Positions 27,901 through 35,780 of a stretch of DNA of 64,000 nucleotides are shown in pieces. The translations under genes were made by a program, and so were the position numbers. The notes below the pieces were generated by a model. That model searched no databases. It saw only the letters and a program-made list of their open reading frames with translations, and was not told where the DNA came from. Source of the stretch: Paenibacillus sp. Soil766 (GTDB taxonomy: Bacteria > Bacillota > Bacilli > Paenibacillales > NBRC-103111); NCBI RefSeq assembly GCF_001428105.1, contig NZ_LMSJ01000028.1, positions 31,740 to 95,739 on the forward strand, given 5' to 3'. The first letter of the stretch is position 1, and each line of letters opens with the position of its first letter.

Positions 27901-30900
27901 CACCTTATATACGAGGACAACGGCCAGCCTCACAACTACTGAACAGTCAAACATTGTTACTGTGTATTTGCAATCCGGCGATACAATCGGCATCCGGACG
28001 ATCGTCAATCCGAAGGACGCCGTTGGACGCTTTAACAGTTTGACGGTCACCGAGAACGTGGTGATTCCGCCGTCATCTGTTACACTGTCCACTGCCACTA
28101 GTGTGAATCATCAGGATCAGACCACGCTGAATTATTCAACTGTCCCAGCGAACGCCACGCCAGCCTTTGTCTGGACAGCCGCCAATACCGGCATCGTGTC
28201 CGTGTACGGCAACCTAGTGGTCGGAGAAAATGTTGGCGAGACAACGGTTACGGCGACTTCCATATATAATCCGGGGATTAAGTCAACCGGTACGGTGACG
28301 GTTGCAGAAAACAGCAGCGTTTTCAGTATCGAAAGCAATGAAGTAAAGGTCTATCTGGATAAGGACTTCCCACGCGCCATTCAGTATGAGATGAAGGACA
28401 CCGGTGCGAAGATCGACGGCAACCGTAGCAAGTTGGACACACTCAGGCTGACCACTGGGATGACCTATAGCTTAAATACATCTCAGGGGTTGACAGGTTC
28501 AACAGTTAAGGACTATAAACCCGTCGTTACTTCCAGTGAGCCAATCTTGAACGCAGACGGTAGTCAGCATGTCATCTATACCCTGCGAGTGACCGAGTTG
28601 GACGCGGAAATAAAGATCAAGGCGTCGGTGGAGGGGATGGTGCTCAAGTTTGATTTTATTGAGATTAAGGAAAATCCCGCAAGTCGTATTTTCATCATCG
28701 AAATACCTAATCATAATCCGGTAACTGTCAGCAATTTTAATACTGGTTCCTCATTTGCCGGTTCCAAAATGGAAAGCAACATCGGAAGGAGTGGCGATAG
28801 CTTTTACAATATCAAAGATATGATGACCGGCTCTGATTTTTATAACTACGCCTTTGTGTCAAATGGCAAAGTAGCCGCCAGCATTCAGAGCAACGCCTTC
28901 GGATTGACGGACGGCAGCGTGGCAAGACGCGTTCTCGCTGACACCAAGAGAAACGATTCGCTGGTTACAACGAGTCTTCTTAGCGGATCATGGGTATGGC
29001 GATTCCCTGACGCTACCAAGAAATTTATTGACAATGAGGGTAGATACGGAGAAGAGGAAGCCTTAATAACCAGAACCTATACAGATGAACCCTACGAAAA
29101 GGATATGCCGCATATCTGGGTCGTGTTGGCTGAAGAAAATAATAACGATGGCATCGTTAACTGGCAGGATGCGGCTAATGAGTTCCGCAATGTTGCTAAA
29201 GTGGCGGTCGGCTCGGACAAAATTGCCGATGCGGTCGTACAACGGCTGATTATGTCACAGGGCAACGAATCCAACTACCCGTACCTTTCATCTGTGGACG
29301 AAACCAAGCGTATCTGGCTGCATACGGACGGTTTGGGACAAATCATCCTGCAAAAATACCACAACGCAGGCAACTGGGGCGACTTCAGCGTCTACGATGA
29401 CCAACTTGGCGGCTTGGATGAGTTCCGGAAGTTTACCGACATTACGACCAACCAGTACAACAGCTTTGTCGGTGTCCATACCAACTTTACTGAGTATTTC
29501 GCGAAGGTTGACCAGTTCAGCTATGAAAACGTCGAAATGCAAGCCGATGGAATCACCCCGCGAAGCAAAGGTTATGTGGCGTTCGGTTACTACCTGCACC
29601 AAGCCTATGTGATCGACGACCAGTTGGACGCGTTGACCCGCGATAATGATAATGAGGCAAGCCAAGAAAAAAGCCGTTATGAGCGCATGAATCGTTTTAA
29701 AACCGATATCCCGGATTTGGGCTTCATTTACAGCGATGTGTACTCTCACAATGGCTGGCGCGGAAACGCCTTGGCACGGGATTACGAGGATAACGGCCTT
29801 GCGTATTTCGTGGAGTGGCCGTACGTCGCAGAGGACTCCGCCGCATGGGCGCACTGGTCCGTGGAAAAGAGTTATAGCCCCGCGTCGCTAAAGGGATATT
29901 CCAGCGATATTGCCCGGTTTATTTTCAACGACTCCAAAGACCGCTGGGACAACTACACGACCGACAACTGGAAGGCCGACATTGAGGATACCCGCGTGCC
30001 GAACAGCGCTTTCCTGCTTATGGGCGCTGATACGACCTCCTACGAGGGCTGGGTGCACAATGGTATCAACGAATATGACTCGATTGTTGAGAAAATCTAT
30101 CGCAACAACATCCCAACCAAGTACATGCAGCACTTCCCTGTTACGCGCATGGAAAAGGATAAGGATGGCTGGGCGGACTACATCGAGTTGAATAACGGAG
30201 ATGTGAAGGTTTATGCAGAGGGGTATGAGAACCCCAATAACGAAACAAGAAACAGCAAACGCATCATAGAAAAAGACGGAAAGAAGATTTACGAGCAGGT
30301 TAACGCAATCGGCACAGATCAAGGTTCCATCAAGTACCTGATACCGTGGAACGAGGGCGACATGAAAAAGCTTGATGAGCAAGAACAAAAGGAGATCAAA
30401 CTATACCATTGGAACGATGACGGCGGCAGTACGACCTGGGAACTCCCCAACAGTTGGGCGGGCCTTGAGAACGTCTACGTGTATAAGTTGTCCGACCTGG
30501 GCAAATCTTCTGAGCAGGTTCTGACTGTAGTAAATGGAAAAGTTACTATTCATACAGATGCAAGAACCCCGTACGTGGTGTACAAAGAACAGCAGGATAT
30601 GGATGTGGATGTCGACTTCGGCGAGGGACAATACGTGAATAACCCTGGCTTCAGTACAGGAGACAACCTCAAAGGTTGGAAAACTGTTAATGGGAATCCC
30701 CAAGTCGTGCGTAACGACAACACAACGATGCCACTCTTCACCTCTGACGGATTCGTAGCGCAGGCTAACTCGAATGCCGACAACCATGGCAGAAGCCGCA
30801 ATTGGGAGCTTGCGGTTAAGGACGGTAACGAAACGGCGGTCAGCCAGACCATCACTGGCCTGACGCCCGGCGACGAGTACGCCGTTTCGGTTATGGTCGA

Positions 30901-33601
30901 AGTACAACGTGGAAAAACACGCAAGGCGTCACTCATCGTGGATACAGATGGAGCTAGGCGCTCCAGTTACACAGATTCCTCGGTCTTGCTTAATTATGAC
31001 CGCTATGACTCCAAAGAAAAAACCGGTATGCTCCGAATGCGCGTCGTATTCACGGCGGACGCACCTACGGCAACTATCCGGTTGCAAGCAGCGGCAGGCG
31101 AAGGCGAGGTGCGATTTGACAACGTTCGCATGTACAGGACTACCACACCAACACCGAATACTCCGGTGACCGACGGGAAAATCATCCTGTATCAGGATTT
31201 CGAATCCGCGCCGGACGGAACAACTGAAGCGGGTACGTCCATCAACAAACCTACTTTTGAGGGCTTCTTACCCTTTAATCTTGGCAACGGCGGAGGGTTT
31301 CGCGAAGCGAGAACGATCATGCAGCGCCGGCATGATCCCTATACGCAAAACAATACTGTACCCGTTTGGAGTAGTAACGCGCCAGAGAGCGTTAAAAACT
31401 TTGAGCAGCCAACGAAAGACCAAGAGGGGAATACAGTTACGGGCCAATGGTGGGATACCACGACCATCCCGGTTGATCTAGTTGTGGACGGCAAAACCTC
31501 ATTCTCTAACATCACTGGCAGCGCAGGCATCATGTACCAGACTACACCTCAGAGCCTCCGGTTTGAAGAGGGCAAGACATACCGCATCAGCTTTGACTAC
31601 CAAACTGGCTTAAACGGCATCTTCGCCTTTGTGCTCGGGAATGGTATGAAAGGGACACTAAGTCAGAAAGTTTCTTCGACAACTGTAGAATTTACAGGGC
31701 TTCAGCACCATGATTATCTGCAAGGCACGATGGGCCCGTATTTTAACAATGTGATATCGAACCGGTTGGACGGCAGCGTGCCAATAACCGCGATGCCTGA
31801 AGGTTGGGAAGCCAACGGCATCTACCGTAACACCGACATCAAGAAAGCGGTTCCGAACTGGAAAGGGTATTATGAGTACGAGTTCGTGAGCACATCCGAC
31901 CAGACTTGGTTCGGTATCTTGCGGAACAATGACTCACCGACACCGAGCGATAACCCCAACCCGTTTATCATCGACAATCTGCTAATCGTGGAAGTGGGCG
32001 AGGTTGAATCAGGTGACGCAACGCTTGCTAACCTGACCGTGAGCGCAGGTGTGCTGTCTCCGGAATTCAGCTCGGACATTAAGAACTACGCAGTAAATGT
32101 GGATAACAGCGTCAGCAGTATTACCATTACTGCGACAAATAACCACAGTTCCGCGACGGTCAGCGGAGCAGGCATAAAATCCCTGAATGTAGGGCTGAAT
32201 ACATTTGATGTAGTTATTACTGCTGAAGATGGTACGCAGAAAACCTATACGGTAGTTGTAAATCGTGCTGAGGAAGCCGCCTCCAATGACGCTAAGCTTT
32301 CTAACCTGACTGTTAGCGCAGGCGTACTGTCTCCGGAATTCAGCTCGGACATTGCGAGCTACACAGTAAATGTGGATAACAGTGTCAACAGTATTACTAT
32401 TACTGCGACAAATAACCACAGTTCCGCGACGGTCAGCGGAGCAGGCGTAAAATCTCTGAATGTAGGGCTGAATACATTTGATGTAGTTGTTACAGCCGAG
32501 GATGGTACACACAAAACCTATTCGATCGCAGTGACACGTGCCAGCGCGCCGCCGACCGACACCGGTTCTGAAGGCACTGGCTCTGAAGGCAGCGGTTCTG
32601 ATGGCACCAGCTCCGAGATTCCTTCTCAGCCTTCTCAGCCTGCCCCGACGATCACTCCGGAACCAGCCGAAAATGCGTGGATCCTCCACGTTGAGGAAGA
32701 TACGGATGCAACCACCATCATCGAAAGCACAACGGAGCAAACGAAAGCAGCTGAAGACGCAGTTGCGGCAACTGCGGCGAGCAACGCAAACACAAGTGTG
32801 ACCATTGTTGCAGTCGCACCCCCGGTGATTGTGAAGACATTAGGGGATATCAACGAACCTTACGCTGTAACCGTGAATATTCAACCTGACAAGGACAAAG
32901 CGGAATTCACTACGATGGCAATCGTGAATGTCGACGGTACGTTGACTCCGGTACCCACCAGGATGAATAGTAATGGTGCGGTAACCGTCATCGTCCGTGG
33001 CGATGTCACGTTGGTGCCGGTGAACGTCAAGTCTAACTTCATCGATACGATCGGGCATTACGCCAAGGATGAAATTAACAGGGCGGCAGAGTTGATGCTG
33101 GTCGTTGGCGTGGGTAATAGCAGTTTCGCTCCAACAGAGTCGGTTACTGTTGCAGAAGCCAACACGATATTCCTACGGGCACTTGGCATTCCGGTTAATA
33201 AAGTCACTTCTGCCGTGAACGGGGTAGATCAGAACAAATGGTATGCTGATAATGTCAATACCGCGACTGTTCATAAGCTGATTGACGTAACCGAAAATAA
33301 CATTGACCTTGATAGCCCCATGACTCGCATTCAGACCGCTACATTGATTGTAAACGCTCTGAGGGCTTTGAACATGAACCCGACGATGTCTATTCAGGAG
33401 GCGGATGAGTTGTGGCTGAAAGACTTCAACGATCTGCCTGGGCTAACGGCGTCAGAGCGTATCGATCTGGCTATCTCTGTCAAGCTGGGTATCTTTCAAG
33501 GTAATGGTGATGGAACCATGGCCCCGCACTCCGCTCTGCAGCGAGCTCACTTGGCAAGTCTTGCGGTTAGGTTTCAGGATAATATTCTGAAACGAAACTA
33601 A
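24905..33601 (+). CDS. Giant SLH-anchored GH101-type endo-alpha-N-acetylgalactosaminidase
   Basis: The 2898-residue protein starts at TTG 24905 (GGGAGGG upstream) with a signal peptide cut after about TAFAA (residue 35). In order it shows beta-rich and LamG-like domains (to about 530), a FIVAR-like helical segment (about 555-620), a carbohydrate-binding-like domain, Ig-like BIG2 domains (about 815-890 and 1060-1135) around another beta-sandwich, and a GH101 core (about 1137-1895). The core contains the hallmark NNNDGIVNWQDAAN, TDGLGQ, candidate nucleophile Asp1611 in FIYSDVYSHNGW and candidate acid Glu1637 in FVEWPY. Galactose-binding-like domains follow (to about 2368), then two near-identical cadherin-like repeats (2371-2550), a Gly/Ser/Pro linker, and three degenerate SLH domains (about 2710-2895). 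GH101 enzymes release Gal-beta-1,3-GalNAc from Ser/Thr-linked mucin-type glycans. Secreted and held on the cell wall. Confidence 0.88.
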   Translation: MSKMKCRILSMVLVFVMMLSLIGNNLAPLTAFAADPHGSEAELISVAGVTLEPGGGDGNQSNPITGNVSVVKPQITTDDIVASSTAMVELYDNSNFTIDLQAISLHAGENDVYIKVTTQDESDVKHYHITVNLTVTQPLSVSVHNVTFTINKDDQPFNGHSKTFTLRQNGEIIGNGSDVGGTVTFDVYDGTYNIFDGSEDTGETVAVSGIAVKTLNYYTVEFSAEDAGASNGSAIIAKYNDNFIASGAVVLGGKTLVITAEGRGAMSSPPDVLEAGYAYQWSGDGANNQITDTLTINNLNRKVDVLCIVKGSLRLYAAGRNSANAAKAYYTLPEVLTSGQMTVKFDYVTSVTSPNTAVSLVQSGTAVNADVDKMNALVRFNTGIGAYNGTGWGADVISPLVANKVYHVSIAIDMTAKTYSAWVTPEGGSETKIATNFAFRAKNPANIAELRVLDTRTSGNNGVTKQMWIENISVSKKPELTVLLDGEAHPDISEMEFVLMQDSVVKATGVKNGNKVVFNETLNDGIYDIYVDGVNSNIKLTITSGGGSATVDLGTDESRARKALQDLITTIEGRGLKEDRYTSATWVPFATALTGAKNLLLDHTVLAETLNTATSNLSNTYEALVLIPRANGIYKAAYADKFGGTVVRTSIGNTSNGATYPNGSYSSPPAGQPNDRSVLGGLYTGSDPQTYRAKPGAGVTFPFTIQKDGKYGFMLKFSRVNYEIEDYISMYVNYDQVEKNENGSPKTPGNYRIPLAGKDSELVFVESDIWTMDLKEGDTISLVLDTSSLDVVDYPDKGLVNIDYISVWEVEQSYTYDAFNRNFYLLSGTEIIIPEPVTFPLTWASSDPEIATVDPVTGRIQTIKAGDVVITSTGTGGSFKYNLYIKNNEGDIRLKTAQVSLWDTANNVFDPPAAVRNSNASEVPENIPIALTGLNGGIRVGNGFVDTMDYVPVGSSIEIDVPDAVVKKPGMYDITLNYAKGSSQAAGQLGLLVNGQLAGTLYTRTTASLTTTEQSNIVTVYLQSGDTIGIRTIVNPKDAVGRFNSLTVTENVVIPPSSVTLSTATSVNHQDQTTLNYSTVPANATPAFVWTAANTGIVSVYGNLVVGENVGETTVTATSIYNPGIKSTGTVTVAENSSVFSIESNEVKVYLDKDFPRAIQYEMKDTGAKIDGNRSKLDTLRLTTGMTYSLNTSQGLTGSTVKDYKPVVTSSEPILNADGSQHVIYTLRVTELDAEIKIKASVEGMVLKFDFIEIKENPASRIFIIEIPNHNPVTVSNFNTGSSFAGSKMESNIGRSGDSFYNIKDMMTGSDFYNYAFVSNGKVAASIQSNAFGLTDGSVARRVLADTKRNDSLVTTSLLSGSWVWRFPDATKKFIDNEGRYGEEEALITRTYTDEPYEKDMPHIWVVLAEENNNDGIVNWQDAANEFRNVAKVAVGSDKIADAVVQRLIMSQGNESNYPYLSSVDETKRIWLHTDGLGQIILQKYHNAGNWGDFSVYDDQLGGLDEFRKFTDITTNQYNSFVGVHTNFTEYFAKVDQFSYENVEMQADGITPRSKGYVAFGYYLHQAYVIDDQLDALTRDNDNEASQEKSRYERMNRFKTDIPDLGFIYSDVYSHNGWRGNALARDYEDNGLAYFVEWPYVAEDSAAWAHWSVEKSYSPASLKGYSSDIARFIFNDSKDRWDNYTTDNWKADIEDTRVPNSAFLLMGADTTSYEGWVHNGINEYDSIVEKIYRNNIPTKYMQHFPVTRMEKDKDGWADYIELNNGDVKVYAEGYENPNNETRNSKRIIEKDGKKIYEQVNAIGTDQGSIKYLIPWNEGDMKKLDEQEQKEIKLYHWNDDGGSTTWELPNSWAGLENVYVYKLSDLGKSSEQVLTVVNGKVTIHTDARTPYVVYKEQQDMDVDVDFGEGQYVNNPGFSTGDNLKGWKTVNGNPQVVRNDNTTMPLFTSDGFVAQANSNADNHGRSRNWELAVKDGNETAVSQTITGLTPGDEYAVSVMVEVQRGKTRKASLIVDTDGARRSSYTDSSVLLNYDRYDSKEKTGMLRMRVVFTADAPTATIRLQAAAGEGEVRFDNVRMYRTTTPTPNTPVTDGKIILYQDFESAPDGTTEAGTSINKPTFEGFLPFNLGNGGGFREARTIMQRRHDPYTQNNTVPVWSSNAPESVKNFEQPTKDQEGNTVTGQWWDTTTIPVDLVVDGKTSFSNITGSAGIMYQTTPQSLRFEEGKTYRISFDYQTGLNGIFAFVLGNGMKGTLSQKVSSTTVEFTGLQHHDYLQGTMGPYFNNVISNRLDGSVPITAMPEGWEANGIYRNTDIKKAVPNWKGYYEYEFVSTSDQTWFGILRNNDSPTPSDNPNPFIIDNLLIVEVGEVESGDATLANLTVSAGVLSPEFSSDIKNYAVNVDNSVSSITITATNNHSSATVSGAGIKSLNVGLNTFDVVITAEDGTQKTYTVVVNRAEEAASNDAKLSNLTVSAGVLSPEFSSDIASYTVNVDNSVNSITITATNNHSSATVSGAGVKSLNVGLNTFDVVVTAEDGTHKTYSIAVTRASAPPTDTGSEGTGSEGSGSDGTSSEIPSQPSQPAPTITPEPAENAWILHVEEDTDATTIIESTTEQTKAAEDAVAATAASNANTSVTIVAVAPPVIVKTLGDINEPYAVTVNIQPDKDKAEFTTMAIVNVDGTLTPVPTRMNSNGAVTVIVRGDVTLVPVNVKSNFIDTIGHYAKDEINRAAELMLVVGVGNSSFAPTESVTVAEANTIFLRALGIPVNKVTSAVNGVDQNKWYADNVNTATVHKLIDVTENNIDLDSPMTRIQTATLIVNALRALNMNPTMSIQEADELWLKDFNDLPGLTASERIDLAISVKLGIFQGNGDGTMAPHSALQRAHLASLAVRFQDNILKRN
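32015..32560 (+). repeat. Tandem in-frame repeat encoding two cadherin-like domains
   Basis: Two units of 273 nt (91 codons) start at 32015 and 32288. They encode almost the same cadherin-like beta-sandwich (PF12733 type, with NLTVSAGVLSPEFSSDI and ITITATNNHSSATVSGAG). Long stretches are identical at DNA level, which points to recent duplication or ongoing homogenisation. Confidence 0.85.
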
Positions 33602-33702
33602 CATGAGCCTGCCCCCGGTTCGAAGCTACTGGTATAACAGCTCCAGCTACAGTGGAGGCAGCGCCTCGGCATAAGAGTTCAAGGTAGTTAAGTCATGGAA
33701 AG

Positions 33703-33742
33703 GGAGCTAAGCGGCGTGTTTACTGCTTGGCTTCTTTTTTTT
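33703..33742 (+). terminator. Terminator of the GH101 gene
   Basis: GGAGCTAAGC (33703-33712) pairs with GCTTGGCTTC (33725-33734), including two G-U pairs, and is followed by a run of T. Confidence 0.75.
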
Positions 33743-33765
33743 GACAGAAATTATATGTTTTGAGT

Positions 33766-33858
33766 TAAGCGAAGCTTACCCTTATTATGTTCGATTCACA
33801 GGTGGCAAAAATGCAAAAAGGCATCCTTTTCAGGGGAATTTACTTCAACGTTATAAAT
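33766..33858 (+). repeat. Imperfect direct repeat, copy B (downstream of the GH101 gene)
   Basis: This copy aligns with 24604-24698 over about 93 nt with a one-nucleotide gap, is strongest from TAAGCGAAGCTTACCC to CCTTTTCAGGGGAA, and fades beyond 33838. The central hairpin TAAGC-gaa-GCTTA is kept, while its G/C outer pairs seen in copy A are lost. Confidence 0.75.
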
Positions 33859-33942
33859 TAATGTAAAAAAGGCATCTTTTGGGTTCGGCAATGTTTAAAC
33901 AGAGCTGAAAATGCAGAAATTGATGCCTTTTTGCATCAATTT
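33811..33942. repeat. Inverted repeats next to copy B
   Basis: ATGCAAAAAGGCATC (33811-33825) recurs as its exact reverse complement at 33922-33936. The second arm is itself part of a perfect 10-bp hairpin, AAATTGATGC (33917-33926) with GCATCAATTT (33933-33942). A further AAAAAGGCATCTTTT lies between. This looks like a small non-coding palindromic element, possibly a MITE-like or REP-like remnant. Confidence 0.6.
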
Positions 33943-34048
33943 AAGCTGATATCGTTTATTCGAATGAGAAAAGTTGCTTAGGCATTTTTCAGATGGACGG
34001 CGGTACACCCAAAACTGTTTCAAATAACAATGTTCATATGGATGTTGT

Positions 34049-34085
34049 TCATCATTGTACCAAAGAAAGTCATCACTATCCTCTA
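34049..34085 (+). promoter_or_regulatory. Candidate third response-regulator site before the family-10-like gene
   Basis: GTACCAAAGAAAGTCAT (34057-34073) followed by TCCTC resembles the elements at 37453-37485 and 48011-48043 but has a 3-nt insertion before TCCTC. Candidate -10 boxes TATTGT (34107) or TATAAC (34114) lie 50 or 57 nt downstream. It is weaker than the other two sites. Confidence 0.35.
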
Positions 34086-34144
34086 TCCCGTGCAGATGGG
34101 ACATGATATTGTCTATAACTAACACATGAACAGGGGTGTCACCT

Positions 34145-35743
34145 ATGGCTGAACAGGAGAGCTCCAAGTGTTTGGAGCAGGTGGAGAAGCAGATTAGCGA
34201 TGCGAAAAGAATGATGAAAGTGAATTGGGAGAGCTATGTCAACGCTCCTTTTGACATGGCTAGACAGCATTTGGCCAAGGCAGATAAGTTGTTAATCGAG
34301 GCGAGAGGGCTGCAATTCGCCGATCCTGAAGATAGCCTGAGCAAGCTGAAGCTTGCGTCCAGCTGGGCTTTAGATGGTTATCTATGCTCATTGCCTAGCC
34401 GAACTGCTGAAGCACGTGGCGTCTGGTATCGCGCGATAGAACGCAGTCGTGAAGATGTGAGTCGCACCTTGGATCGGATGAAGGCTGCTGGTTTTAATGA
34501 ATTGTATCTTGAGACTTGGCTATGGGGATATACGATATTCCCAAGTCGTACCGCAGTGGCGAAACAAATACAAGAGCAGCATCCTGCCTTTCGGGGATGG
34601 GACCCGTTGGAGGCTTTCATTCACGAGGGCGAGAAGCGGGGAATCGCTGTGCATGCTTGGTTGGATGGGTTCATGGTTGGTGTCGATGCTAAGGGAGGTC
34701 CTGTGTTGCGAGCTTATCCGGCGTGGTCGGCTCTTTCGCGCAGACAAGCCGATGCCAAGAAGCCAATGCCTCAGCAGGGGACGGGCTACTTTTGGCTCGA
34801 TATCACGAATCCTGATGTGCGCGACTATGTATTACATATTGTAAAAGAAATTATAACGACCTATGGTGTTGCTGGCATTAACTTGGATTTTATGCGGTTT
34901 CCGCACACGAATAATAACTGGGAGGACTGCTACTGCTTTAGTTCCTATGCACGCGAGGCGTTCAAGCGTGAGCATGACTTGGATCCTTACGAGATTCATG
35001 CAGATAAGCATAGAGAGCTTTGGGCGACTTGGATGAAGTGGATAGAACGAATTGAAGATGAATTTGTAGCGGAGCTGTACAAGGAAATTAAGCGTATCAG
35101 CCCGAATGTAATTGTATCGGCTGCGCCAGAACCGGGAGCAGAGTCCGAGAAAATTGGAAACTGGTCGCAGTATGTGGATGTTGTTATTCCTCAAGCTTAT
35201 TATGACAATGCTGCTGAGGTTAGGAAATCCGTTCAACTGCACCAAAACGTGCTTGCTCCCGGCAATCTGGTTTATAGTGGAATCTATCCAATGTACGCGA
35301 AATTAGAGTCGCAAGAAACTATAAACCAGGTGCTTGCTGCTCGTGATATGGACAAGGGAACCGTCATTTTTGCATTCGGGCAGGCAACATTTGAAACGAT
35401 ACGTGCGCTGAGGATCGGTCCGTGGCGGAATGACGCGATTTCAACTGGGATGTTTCCGCTGCTGGCGATACAAGCCTTATTGGTAGCTATCAAAACCGAT
35501 GTAGTACAAGTGTATCTGCCACGTCATGCGATGACTGAAAATGCAGCTATGGAGCTTATCAACACAGTGGACTTGCTTCTTGATAACGTGCAAAGTGATG
35601 ACATGTTGGCAGCATGTAGGAAGTGTCTGTTGAAAGCGACAGAAGAAGAGACGATTCGCTCTACAGTCGCGTTGCAACTGACGAACACCTTAACAGAAAT
35701 ACAGGAGCTATTACGCTACTCACAAATTAAGCATGTGAAATGA
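34145..35743 (+). CDS. Family 10-like glycosylhydrolase (GHL10/DUF187 type), cytoplasmic
   Basis: The 532-residue protein has an N-terminal helical region of about 90 residues and a TIM-barrel domain (about 95-420) of the glycosyl-hydrolase-like 10 family. Visible marks are RGVWYRAIERSREDV, the barrel strand GIAVHAWLDG, FWLDITNPDVRDYV, INLDFMRFPHT with a candidate catalytic Asp, and DVVIPQAYYDN. No signal peptide is present, so it is probably intracellular, unlike most members. GTG 34136 and ATG 34145 are both possible; ATG 34145 sits better after CAGGGG. It lies just upstream of the response-regulator gene at 35781, and a possible binding site for that regulator precedes it. The substrate is unknown. 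Confidence 0.75.
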   Translation: MAEQESSKCLEQVEKQISDAKRMMKVNWESYVNAPFDMARQHLAKADKLLIEARGLQFADPEDSLSKLKLASSWALDGYLCSLPSRTAEARGVWYRAIERSREDVSRTLDRMKAAGFNELYLETWLWGYTIFPSRTAVAKQIQEQHPAFRGWDPLEAFIHEGEKRGIAVHAWLDGFMVGVDAKGGPVLRAYPAWSALSRRQADAKKPMPQQGTGYFWLDITNPDVRDYVLHIVKEIITTYGVAGINLDFMRFPHTNNNWEDCYCFSSYAREAFKREHDLDPYEIHADKHRELWATWMKWIERIEDEFVAELYKEIKRISPNVIVSAAPEPGAESEKIGNWSQYVDVVIPQAYYDNAAEVRKSVQLHQNVLAPGNLVYSGIYPMYAKLESQETINQVLAARDMDKGTVIFAFGQATFETIRALRIGPWRNDAISTGMFPLLAIQALLVAIKTDVVQVYLPRHAMTENAAMELINTVDLLLDNVQSDDMLAACRKCLLKATEEETIRSTVALQLTNTLTEIQELLRYSQIKHVK

Positions 35744-35780
35744 ATTATCGTATACAATCGTAAATCCGAGCGGAGGTCTC

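Larger units (their letters stand above)
33602..34144 (+). other. 543-nt intergenic region after the GH101 gene
   Basis: It contains the GH101 terminator, copy B of the direct repeat, inverted repeats around GATGCC-TTTTT-GCAT, and a candidate response-regulator site near 34057. A minus-strand open frame (33895-34167) encodes up to 90 residues with WYNDEQHPYEH, faintly like the end of an IS3-type integrase core, but it has no clear start signal and is probably a decayed fragment or chance frame. No intact gene was recognised. Confidence 0.5.

Noticed and set aside
29288..30907. Three long minus-strand frames in the GH101 core
   Set aside because: They are shadows of a strongly supported coding region with no ribosome-binding sites or recognisable domains.
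32015..32560. Regular repeats considered as a CRISPR array
   Set aside because: The 273-nt units are in frame, code for protein domains and have no spacer structure.
32009..32740. 243-residue open frame on the minus strand inside the GH101 gene
   Set aside because: It is antisense to the repeated cadherin-like region and linker, has an odd Cys/Arg-rich repetitive product, and arises from the codon pattern of the real gene.
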